Origin: Frankiales bacterium
Lineage (GTDB): Bacteria > Actinomycetota > Actinomycetes > Mycobacteriales > SCTD01
Assembly: GCA_025464695.1 (NCBI GenBank)
Contig: JAODNQ010000244.1
Span: 1 to 6,495, forward strand
Direction of reading: 5' to 3'
DNA: 6,495 nucleotides
This document shows positions 1 to 5,005 of this stretch, piece by piece. The stretch's first letter is position 1; each line of letters begins with the position of its first letter. The notes below the pieces were generated by a model. It made no database searches and was not told the origin of the DNA. It saw only the letters and a program-made list of their open reading frames with translations. Position numbers and translations under genes: made by a program.

Positions 1-153
1 CGTACGCCCTCCGGATGCCGGTGGTCGAGCTGATCCGCACCGCCGACGAGCCGCGGGTCACGGGACACCTCGGACCGGACGTGCTGGGTCCGACCTGGGA
101 CGAGGACGTCGCCGTCGAGCGGCTGTCCCGGGACCCCGAGCGGCCGGAGGAGG
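1..153 (+). pseudogene. Truncated remnant of a third Nei-type DNA glycosylase
   Basis: Frame 3 (first full codon at base 3) encodes about 48 residues, from YALRMPVVEL to RDPERP. They align without gaps to residues 102-149 of the intact glycosylase at 403-1311; I count about 33 identical residues. The shared landmarks are RMPV, GHLGPD, LGP and WDED, from the region just before the H2TH domain. The match ends around base 146-153. The same frame then continues as low-complexity Gly/Arg/Gln sequence with no H2TH (LLDQR) motif and no zinc-finger cysteines. The 5' part lies outside the window, so the PEGD N-terminus may or may not survive upstream. Without H2TH and zinc finger, a Nei protein should not bind DNA normally, so this is called a broken gene. 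The exact breakpoint is approximate. Confidence 0.75.
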
Positions 154-260
154 TGGTCCGAGACCGTGGGGGCCGCGGAGGCGGAGGGCAGCAGGCCCGC
201 GGACAGGGCGCTGACGGACAGCAGCCCCGTCGTGAGCAGGAGCAGAGGACGACGACGCAA
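1..260 (-). pseudogene. 5' end of a secreted-protein gene (signal peptide), probably truncated
   Basis: Reading leftwards from a TTG at 260-258, the frame encodes MRRRPLLLLTTG, then a hydrophobic Leu/Ala/Ser core, then PSASAA followed by PTVSDHL. This is the layout of an export signal: an Arg-rich start, a core of about 15-20 residues, and an A-x-A type cleavage site near residue 30. GGAAGG (273-268) sits 7 bases before the TTG, which supports this start; an ATG further out (314-312) would add a less convincing Cys/Pro-rich leader. Only about 35 codons look native. From roughly base 155 leftwards the frame is antisense to the glycosylase remnant and probably not genuine protein, although it stays open to the window edge. 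The mature protein cannot be identified. A real intact gene running out of the window is possible but less likely. Confidence 0.45.
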
Positions 261-267
261 GGGACAG

Positions 268-273
268 CCTTCC
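268..273 (-). promoter_or_regulatory. Ribosome binding site deciding the TTG start
   Basis: On the minus strand GGAAGG lies 7 bases before TTG (260-258). With the signal peptide that follows, this supports translation starting at the TTG rather than at the upstream ATG at 314. Confidence 0.4.
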
Positions 274-390
274 GGGAGCCGGCACCGTGGACAGGGGCTC
301 CTGCACGCGGTCATGACGTCCTTCGACGCCGACCCTGCCTCCTCCTGCTGTTCGCCAGGTCACAGCACGGGCACGATGGTCCCGGACGGG

Positions 391-397
391 GAGGAGG
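391..397 (+). promoter_or_regulatory. Ribosome binding site for the first intact Nei gene
   Basis: GAGGAGG is followed by 5 bases and then GTG at 403. It fixes the start at the codon giving MPEGDS and excludes the in-frame upstream ATG codons (such as 166), since family members need proline directly after the initiator methionine. Confidence 0.8.
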
Positions 398-402
398 TGG
401 GC

Positions 403-1311
403 GTGCCGGAGGGCGACAGCGTGTGGAAGGCGGCCCGCCGGATGCGCGAGCAGCTGGTGGGGCGCACCGTCGTGCGCTCGGACTTCCGGGTGCCGCAGCA
501 CGCCACGGCCGACCTCTCCGGCCGCACCGTCACGGCGTTCGACTCCTACGGCAAGCACATGCTGACCCGGTTCAGCGGGGCCCTGACGCTCCACACCCAC
601 TTCGAGATGGACGGCGCCTGGCAGGTCGTCGGCGAGGGCAAGCGGCTCCCGAGCTCGTTCGACGACGAGGTCCGCCTCGTGCTGCAGACCGACGGCCCGA
701 CGGCGTACGCGCTGCGGATGCCCGTGCTCGAGCTCGTGCCGACCGACCGCGAGTCCGACGTCGTCGGGCACCTGGGGCCGGACCTGCTCGGGCCGTCCTG
801 GGACGAGGACCTCGCCGTCGCCAACCTGCTGCGCGACCCCGACCGGCCGCTGGTCGAGGCCCTGCTCGACCAGCGGTGCCTGGCCGGCATCGGGAACCTC
901 TGGGCGGTCGAGACCTGCTACCTGCGGGGGCACTCCCCCTGGACGCCCGTGCGCGACGTCGACCTGCGGGCCACCGTCTGGCTGGCCCGCCGGATGATGC
1001 AGCACTCCCTGGAGCACCCCGGGCAGGTGACCACGGGCGACACCCGCCGCGGCATGACCCACTGGGTCTACGGCCGCGCCGAGCGCCCCTGCCGCCGCTG
1101 CGGGACCCCGGTGCAGTTCCGCGACAGCACGGGAGCCCCGTACGCGCGGGAGACCTGGTGGTGCCCCTCGTGCCAGCCCGGGCCGTTCCCGTCGCTCGAG
1201 GAGCGGCCGACCCGGCCGGGGCTGCGACGCGGGGTGAACGAGGAGTCGTTCGGGTCGAGGACGAAGCGGATGAGCGGTCGCCCGGGCTACAGCAGGGGCA
1301 GCCGTGCCTGA
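403..1311 (+). CDS. nei: Fpg/Nei-family DNA glycosylase / AP lyase (Nei2-type), copy A
   Basis: Predicted base-excision-repair enzyme of 302 residues that would remove oxidised bases from DNA and cut the strand at the resulting abasic site. After loss of Met1, the PEGD start presents Pro2 as the catalytic nucleophile and Glu3 as the general acid. K51 (YGKHM) matches the conserved lysine of the family, and LTLHTHFEMDG follows. The H2TH domain includes LLDQRCLAGIGN (residues 154-165). A C-terminal zinc finger has C230-x2-C233 and C254-x2-C257 (TWWCPSCQ). All the catalytic and metal-binding residues I looked for are present. Past the zinc finger there is a basic tail of about 40 residues (RPTRPGLRRG...), longer than usual. 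The stop overlaps the start of the next copy by 8 bases, so the two are probably cotranscribed and translationally coupled. Family assignment is firm; substrate preference cannot be read from sequence. Confidence 0.93.
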   Translation: MPEGDSVWKAARRMREQLVGRTVVRSDFRVPQHATADLSGRTVTAFDSYGKHMLTRFSGALTLHTHFEMDGAWQVVGEGKRLPSSFDDEVRLVLQTDGPTAYALRMPVLELVPTDRESDVVGHLGPDLLGPSWDEDLAVANLLRDPDRPLVEALLDQRCLAGIGNLWAVETCYLRGHSPWTPVRDVDLRATVWLARRMMQHSLEHPGQVTTGDTRRGMTHWVYGRAERPCRRCGTPVQFRDSTGAPYARETWWCPSCQPGPFPSLEERPTRPGLRRGVNEESFGSRTKRMSGRPGYSRGSRA

Positions 1312-2155
1312 GGGCGACACCGTCTGGCTGGCCGCCTCGCGGATGCACGAGGCGCTCGCCGGCAAGCTGCTCACCCGGACGGACTTCCGGGTGCCCCAGC
1401 TGGCCACCACCGACCTGTCCGGGCGCCGAGTGCTCGAGGTCGTGCCCCGCGGCAAGCACATGCTGACGCGCCTCGAGGGCGGGCTGACGCTGCACACCCA
1501 CTTCCGGATGGACGGCTCCTGGCACCTCTACGCCAAGGGCGCCCGCTGGGGCGGCGGTCCCGACTGGCAGGTCCGGGTCGTGCTCAGCACCGACGACGTC
1601 GACGCCGTCGGGTACCGGATGCCCGTGCTCGCCCTGATCGAGACCGCCGACGAGGCCGACGTCGTGGGCCACCTGGGGCCCGACGCGCTCGGGCCGGACT
1701 GGGACGCCGACGTCGTCGTCGCCAACCTGCGAGCCGACCCGGATGCCGAGGTGGGCACCGCCCTGCTCGACCAGCGCCTGCTCGCCGGCCTCGGCAACCT
1801 CTACCGGTGCGAGGTGCTGTTCGTCCGGGGCGTGTCCCCGTGGACCCGGGTCGGCGACGTCCCCGACCTGCGGGCCCTGGTCGAGAAGGGCCGCCGGCTG
1901 ATGGACGCGAACAAGGAGCGGTGGGAGCAGTCGACGACCGGGTCGCTGCGGGCCGGCGAGGACCACTGGGTGTTCGAGCGGACCGGCCGGCCGTGCCGCC
2001 GCTGCCGCACCAGGATCGCCAGCGCGGAGCAGGGCCCGGCGCCGTACGCCCGGCTGACCTACTGGTGCCCCCGCTGCCAGCCCGGTCCGTCGCCCGCCCC
2101 GGCGCCCCGGGCCCGGGCCCCCCGACCGCTCGGGCGGACGTCCTACCGGCCCTGA
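1304..2155 (+). CDS. nei: Fpg/Nei-family DNA glycosylase / AP lyase (Nei2-type), copy B
   Basis: Second intact glycosylase, 283 residues, a tandem paralogue of the preceding gene with gap-free alignment through most of the first 180 residues. It starts with GTG giving MPEGDT; AGGGG lies 5 bases upstream, inside the end of copy A. Catalytic Pro2 and Glu3, K51 (RGKHML), the H2TH motif LLDQRLLAGLGN (154-165) and four zinc ligands (C231, C234, C255, C258) are all present. The predicted role is the same: excision of oxidised pyrimidines or related lesions with beta/delta-elimination. The C-terminal tail after the zinc finger is Pro/Arg/Ala-rich (PSPAPAPRARAPRP) and probably disordered. The most visible difference from copy A is at residues 73-90, a region that could affect lesion choice (YAKGARWGGGPDWQ here, VVGEGKRLPSSFDDE in A). 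Both copies look functional. Confidence 0.93.
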   Translation: MPEGDTVWLAASRMHEALAGKLLTRTDFRVPQLATTDLSGRRVLEVVPRGKHMLTRLEGGLTLHTHFRMDGSWHLYAKGARWGGGPDWQVRVVLSTDDVDAVGYRMPVLALIETADEADVVGHLGPDALGPDWDADVVVANLRADPDAEVGTALLDQRLLAGLGNLYRCEVLFVRGVSPWTRVGDVPDLRALVEKGRRLMDANKERWEQSTTGSLRAGEDHWVFERTGRPCRRCRTRIASAEQGPAPYARLTYWCPRCQPGPSPAPAPRARAPRPLGRTSYRP

Positions 2156-2241
2156 CGTGACACGGGTTCAGGAGTGTGCGCAGACTGCCGACGGGAACAG
2201 CAGCGACTCCAGCACTGTTCCAGCACCCAGCAGCCCGCCCA

Positions 2242-2354
2242 GCGGCTGCCCGGAGAGCGATCAGCCTCCGGTCCCGCACCGCCTGATCCCGCGCAACGGC
2301 GCACAGGACAGGCACCGTCACACGCCGCAGCGCAGATCGCTCGCTGCCGGCCGC
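2242..2354 (+). ncRNA. Candidate structured RNA with two competing pairings
   Basis: GAGCGATC (2255-2262) can pair with GATCGCTC (2335-2342). The helix could extend outward with CGG/CTG (2251-2253 with 2344-2346, one wobble) and GCGGC/GCCGC (2242-2246 with 2350-2354). The same GATC can instead pair locally as GATCAG/CTGATC (2259-2264 with 2283-2288), enclosing a CGGT/ACCG hairpin, so the two folds exclude each other. A ribosome site and tiny ORF follow within 20 bases. This resembles a leader or riboswitch layout, but GATC is self-complementary and the region is GC-rich, so chance pairing is a real alternative. Strand is chosen from the position of the tiny ORF. Confidence 0.25.
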
Positions 2355-2370
2355 AGAGAGGAACGACCCC

Positions 2371-2400
2371 GTGAACGACCTCGGGCCCTGGGACGACTGA
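2371..2400 (+). CDS. Possible nine-residue peptide ORF
   Basis: GTG start, nine codons (MNDLGPWDD) and TGA. A purine-rich AGAGAGGA lies at 2355-2362, about 8 bases upstream, a good ribosome-site position. The stop codon falls in the loop of a small GGGAC/GTCCC hairpin (2390-2405), and the long hairpin at 2418-2454 follows directly. It could be a leader-type or free-standing small peptide. No homologous family is recognised, and an ORF this short occurs easily by chance. Confidence 0.25.
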   Translation: MNDLGPWDD

Positions 2401-2417
2401 GTCCCGCACGCACGCAC

Positions 2418-2454
2418 GACGGCCGCTCCGCAGCACTGCTGCGGGGCGGCCGTC
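2418..2454. terminator. 17-bp stem, likely bidirectional terminator
   Basis: GACGGCCGCTCCGCAGC (2418-2434) pairs with GCTGCGGGGCGGCCGTC (2438-2454) over 17 bp with one G-U wobble on the plus-strand RNA, around a three-base ACT loop. It lies 13 bases past the stop of the minus-strand cluster and downstream of the plus-strand genes. No U-tract follows on either side, as is common for terminators in very GC-rich actinomycetes. Confidence 0.8.
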
Positions 2455-2466
2455 GCCGTCCGCGCC

Positions 2467-3927
2467 TCAGCCGACCGGCGTCGACTCGACGGTCGTGGTC
2501 CCGGTACCGGCGTCGTGGGTGATGCTGCCGTGCTCGAAGGGGCTGCGCCGGACGCCGGGCGAGACCTCCTCCTCCGGCCCGGTCGGGTAGCCCAGCGGCC
2601 CGGCCTCCGCCCCCGTCTCGACGTACCGCACCGCGACCGGCCCGAGGACGGCGTGCGCCCCGGTGCGCGGGTGCAGGCTGATCCGGCCGGCCTGGTAGGT
2701 GGTCGCGCTGCCGCCGTCGCCGAGCAGCCGCTCGTCGGCCGTGGGGAACCCGAGCGGGCCCGCCTCGCCGCCGGTGAGGGCGTACCGGTCGGCGGTGGGC
2801 CGCCGGCACAGGAAGGCGCCGAGTCCGGGCAGCCAGCTGATGCGCCCGTGCTCGAACCGGCTGGCCCGGCCCTGCCCGACGACGAGCTCCTGGCCCACCG
2901 GGAAGCCCAGCGGGCCGCCCTCGGCGCCGTCCTGCTCGTACCGGAGCGTCACGGCAGCGCGCGTCTCCCACGCGCCGGTCTGCGGCGACCAGGAGATCCG
3001 GCCGTACTGGAAGCGGCTGGCCCGACCGACGCCGACCACGAGGGGGGCAGCCGTCGGGAACCCCAGGGACCCGGCCTCTCCCCCGGCGACGACGTAGCGC
3101 GTGCTGATCGGCCCCACGGTCTCCTTCGCACCCGTGGCCCGTGACCAGCTGATCCGGCCCCGCTGGTAGCGCTGCGCCCGTCCGCCCGCGACGTCGAACT
3201 CGCGCCACACGCTCGCCCCGAGCACGGAGCCGTTCTCGCCGATGGCGGTGTACCGGGCGGTGATCGGCGACCAGGCGAGCGGCAGGTGGTCGCTGTTGTG
3301 GTCGCGGGTGCGGTTGTCGGTGGCGGGCGCCGTGGAGCAGGACTCCCAGGTCCACGGCGGGGTGCAGGACACGACCCGGCACTGCACCGCCCCGACCTGG
3401 CGCACCTGGGTGTTGCACTGCCCGTAGCGGAACGCGTTGCAGCAGTTGCTGCGCTGGTCGCAGGAGCCCTTCACGCTGCCCGTGCAGTGGCAGGACCAGC
3501 AGCTGGAGGAGCAGATGCCGGCGCGGGCACCGGGGCTGCTGCAGCGGCTGCAGGTGGCGTTGCAGTCGACGATGTAGCGGGCCTTGCCCCCGCAGAGCGA
3601 GGCGCCGTCGGCCTTCCACCAGCCGGCCGCGATCGAGCCGGGCGGGCAGGCGTTGACGCCGCCGTTGATGGTGGCGCAGAAGACGGTCCAGCCGGAGCCG
3701 CGACCGGTGCCGGGGCCGCAGACGCTGGCGTAGGCGGTGCCGGGGCGCAGCACGAACCCGGTGGGGTCGACGGCCAGCGCGCTGCCGACCACGCCCGCCC
3801 GGACGAGGAACCCGCGGCGGCTGGTCCGGCCGCTGAGCCAGCCGGTGACGCGGTCGACGGCGCGCTGGCTGAGGGTGCTGGCGCCGACCTCCCCGACGGC
3901 GGCCAGGGCCTGCTGCTGAGCGGTCAT
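2467..3927 (-). CDS. Tat-exported MauA-like cysteine-rich protein with five LGFP repeats
   Basis: 486 residues. The ATG at 3927 has GGAGG 4 bases upstream and overlaps the stop of the preceding gene (ATGA). A long leader contains SRRGFLV (36-42), a good Tat motif, followed by a hydrophobic stretch and a likely cleavage site at AYA|S (67/68). Residues 68-200 hold 18 cysteines. The pattern C...W-x3-C-x-I-x-G...CPPG...W...Y-I-V...C and CHC resembles the methylamine dehydrogenase light chain, a disulfide-rich periplasmic subunit that carries a tryptophan tryptophylquinone cofactor. The first cofactor tryptophan may correspond to W103 or W104. By my hand alignment the second falls on Q170 (YGQC), so the cofactor is probably not made in the usual way. 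Residues 222-486 form five LGFP-type repeats, often found in actinobacterial wall-associated proteins. The inferred role is an exported, envelope-attached protein whose folding needs the MauE/MauD proteins encoded upstream. Its biochemical activity is unknown. Confidence 0.82.
   Translation of the reverse strand: MTAQQQALAAVGEVGASTLSQRAVDRVTGWLSGRTSRRGFLVRAGVVGSALAVDPTGFVLRPGTAYASVCGPGTGRGSGWTVFCATINGGVNACPPGSIAAGWWKADGASLCGGKARYIVDCNATCSRCSSPGARAGICSSSCWSCHCTGSVKGSCDQRSNCCNAFRYGQCNTQVRQVGAVQCRVVSCTPPWTWESCSTAPATDNRTRDHNSDHLPLAWSPITARYTAIGENGSVLGASVWREFDVAGGRAQRYQRGRISWSRATGAKETVGPISTRYVVAGGEAGSLGFPTAAPLVVGVGRASRFQYGRISWSPQTGAWETRAAVTLRYEQDGAEGGPLGFPVGQELVVGQGRASRFEHGRISWLPGLGAFLCRRPTADRYALTGGEAGPLGFPTADERLLGDGGSATTYQAGRISLHPRTGAHAVLGPVAVRYVETGAEAGPLGYPTGPEEEVSPGVRRSPFEHGSITHDAGTGTTTVESTPVG
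2470..3264 (-). repeat. Five tandem LGFP-type protein repeats
   Basis: Units of 52-56 residues, in protein order: 3264-3109, 3108-2953, 2952-2797, 2796-2638 and 2637-2470. Each begins with a Y-containing segment (such as STRYVVAG or VAVRYVET), then G-E-x-G-x-LGFP, then a FxxGRISW-like segment and a TGA turn. Units 2-4 keep LGFP exactly and unit 5 has LGYP. Unit 1 has degenerated to LGAS and unit 5 has GSITH in place of GRISW. Unit 4 carries the only cysteine outside the MauA-like domain's 18 just before it, at C374 on the unit 3/4 border. LGFP repeats are associated with cell-wall binding in actinobacteria. Confidence 0.9.
3328..3726 (-). other. MauA-like 18-cysteine domain
   Basis: Residues 68-200 of the exported protein. 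Cysteines are at 70, 84, 94, 112, 122, 126, 129, 139, 143, 146, 148, 156, 162, 163, 171, 183, 188 and 197, enough for nine disulfides. That is more than the six I recall for the classical methylamine dehydrogenase light chain. Tryptophans are at 80, 103, 104, 144, 192 and 194. The likeness to MauA rests on motif order (W-x3-C-x-I-x-G, CPPG, W, Y-I-V, CxC, C-x11-C), not on a computed alignment. Confidence 0.6.
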
Positions 3928-4376
3928 CGCGCCTCCACGTCGAGCTGGGTCAGCAGGGCGCGCACGGTGGCCGCGCCCGCGACCCTCCGGGCGTGGCTGC
4001 CGAGGACGGCGTACAGGCAGAACGGGCGGCCCGCCACGGTGAAGAACCACTGCGCACCGCTGCAGCCCGCGACCTGCTGCTGCATCGCCGACGGCGAGAA
4101 GTCCCCGGGGCGCACGACGGGCAGCCCCCGCGCGGCGAACAGGACCGCTCCGGCGTCCTCCGCGTCGTACTCCAGCAGGCTCACGAAGACGTCGTCGGGG
4201 CCGAGCAGCTGCCAGACGCCGCTGCCGAAGTCGCCGCGCTCGACGGGCAGCGGGACGGTGGCGGCGTGCAGCAGGAGGTTGCGGCTGCGGTCCAGCCCGG
4301 ACGGCGGCTGCGCCCGGAGCCGCACCTCCCAGCCGGGCGGCAGGTCGAGCCCGACGCCGCCGGCGACCAGCCTCAC
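3924..4376 (-). CDS. Conserved-looking protein of unknown function, 150 residues
   Basis: Begins with GTG (4376), whose bases overlap the TGA of the upstream membrane gene (GTGA), and ends in an ATGA overlap with the MauA-like gene. There is no good ribosome site of its own, so it probably depends on coupling. The sequence (MRLVAGGVGLDLPPGWEVRL...) has no signal peptide and no clear membrane segment; it looks like a compact soluble domain rich in beta-type stretches. Notable parts are LPPGW (12-16), SGVWQLLGPDDVFVSLLEYD (52-71) and the two cysteines C105 and C120, the second in GRPFCLY. I do not recognise the family. An upstream extension in the same frame (to 4670) is Arg/Pro/Gly-rich antisense noise and was left out. 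Its place between a membrane protein and the exported substrate suggests a cytoplasmic accessory role, such as a dedicated chaperone or processing helper; this is inference only. Confidence 0.75.
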   Translation of the reverse strand: MRLVAGGVGLDLPPGWEVRLRAQPPSGLDRSRNLLLHAATVPLPVERGDFGSGVWQLLGPDDVFVSLLEYDAEDAGAVLFAARGLPVVRPGDFSPSAMQQQVAGCSGAQWFFTVAGRPFCLYAVLGSHARRVAGAATVRALLTQLDVEAR

Positions 4377-4924
4377 ACCAGCACCGCCAGGGCGCCGACC
4401 GCGAGGAGGGCCGTCGTCGCGCGGGCTGCGACCGGGCCGGTGCGCTGCAGCCGGGCCGCGGCGCGGTGGAGGTCCTACGGCGTCCGCACTCCCCGCAGAG
4501 CGAGCAGGGGCAGGCCGCGGACCAGGCCGAAGACCGCCCCGACGACGACCGCCTGCCGGACGTCGCCGAGGAGCACCAGCACCGCGAGCAGGGCCGGCGT
4601 CGCGGCGCTCGTGACGACCGTGACCACGCCGAGGCCCAGCTGGTAGCCGTAGCCGCCGCCGTAGACCCACCCGCGGTAGCGCGTCAGCCAGTCCTCGTCG
4701 ACCTGCCGGCGCCCCAGGCGGACGCCCCGCAGGTCGGCCAGGGCCGCGAGCGCCAGGACCGCGGCCGCCAGCCGCACGGGGAGCCCGAGCAGGACGCCGA
4801 CCAGCCCGAGCAGCAGCCCTGTGGTGGCACCGCCGAGCGCACCGCCGAGCAGGTGCGCCGCCACTGTCAGGCCGTGGCGCTGTCCGCGTGCCTGCTCACC
4901 GAGCGGGCTGATGCTGGTCAGCAT
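4373..4924 (-). pseudogene. Multi-pass membrane protein gene with in-frame TAG at codon 150
   Basis: ATG at 4924 with TGAGG 7 bases upstream. The first 149 codons encode MLTSISPLGEQARGQRHG, a Gly/Leu-rich hydrophobic pair at about residues 18-65, a polar loop with RRQVDEDWLTRYRGW (72-86), and two more membrane stretches (95-118 and 122-142). A TAG then occurs at 4477-4475. The same frame continues for 33 codons (DLHRAAARLQRTGPVAARAT, then a hydrophobic Leu/Ala/Val end) to a TGA at 4375-4373, which overlaps the next gene's GTG. The tail looks like the original final membrane helix, so the intact protein was probably about 183 residues. The TAG could be a real nonsense mutation, a base-calling error, or a site of readthrough. 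If real, the product is 149 residues (4475-4924). The family is not recognised; its position suggests work with the MauE/MauD pair. Confidence 0.75.
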
Positions 4925-4933
4925 CGACTCGCC

Positions 4934-5005
4934 TCAGGGGGACCACGTCGCGCGCAGGGCGGCGACGGCGGCGAGCGGGAGGCCGACGAGCAGGAGGCCG
5001 GTCAT
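4934..5005 (-). CDS. Possible 23-residue hydrophobic small protein
   Basis: ATG at 5005 overlaps the MauD-like stop codon (ATGA). It encodes MTGLLLVGLPLAAVAALRAT plus WSP, a single hydrophobic helix with a short polar end, and stops 9 bases before the next gene's ATG. Its TGA lies inside that gene's ribosome site. It fills the only gap of any size between the MauD-like and membrane-protein genes, and its ATGA junction matches the style of the cluster. There is no strong ribosome site of its own. It could be a small single-pass membrane subunit or simply a coupling ORF. No family is recognised. Confidence 0.45.
   Translation of the reverse strand: MTGLLLVGLPLAAVAALRATWSP

Larger units (their letters stand above)
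2156..2466. other. Convergent intergenic region with inverted repeats
   Basis: About 310 bases lie between the end of the glycosylase pair (plus strand) and the end of the minus-strand cluster. No ordinary protein gene is convincing here: the open frames present have poor composition and no good start context. The region contains GGAACAG/CTGTTCC (2194-2200 with 2215-2221), GATCAG/CTGATC with an inner CGGT/ACCG (2259-2288), the long-range pair GAGCGATC/GATCGCTC (2255-2262 with 2335-2342), a nine-codon ORF (2371-2400) and a strong hairpin (2418-2454). This density of pairing suggests a structured transcript, but no known RNA family was recognised. Confidence 0.5.

Noticed and set aside
349..377. 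Promoter before the first intact glycosylase (TGTTCG ... CACGAT with 17-base spacing)
   Set aside because: The hexamers match consensus poorly, no full SOS box is present, and such matches are common by chance.
15..1466. Plus-strand open frame of 483 codons continuing from the glycosylase remnant
   Set aside because: Only the first 50 or so codons resemble a protein family; the rest is a shifted frame through the next gene.
58..1966. Long minus-strand open frames opposite the two glycosylase genes (58-1497 and 572-1966)
   Set aside because: They are antisense to clearly real genes, have Arg/Pro/Gly-rich composition, and reflect the lack of stop codons in very GC-rich DNA.
2156..2466. tRNA, CRISPR array or known riboswitch in the convergent gap
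   Set aside because: No cloverleaf, no regularly spaced repeats, and none of the conserved motifs I know (for example those of the ydaO or cobalamin classes) could be found.
3328..3726. Calling the exported protein a functional methylamine dehydrogenase light chain
   Set aside because: The second cofactor tryptophan seems absent, there are more cysteines than in the classical subunit, an LGFP region is fused on, and no heavy chain is present in the window.
4475..4477. Pyrrolysine at the TAG, suggested by the methylamine theme
   Set aside because: Pyrrolysine belongs to methylamine methyltransferases, not to proteins like this one, and nothing here indicates the needed machinery. Mutation, error or ordinary readthrough is simpler.
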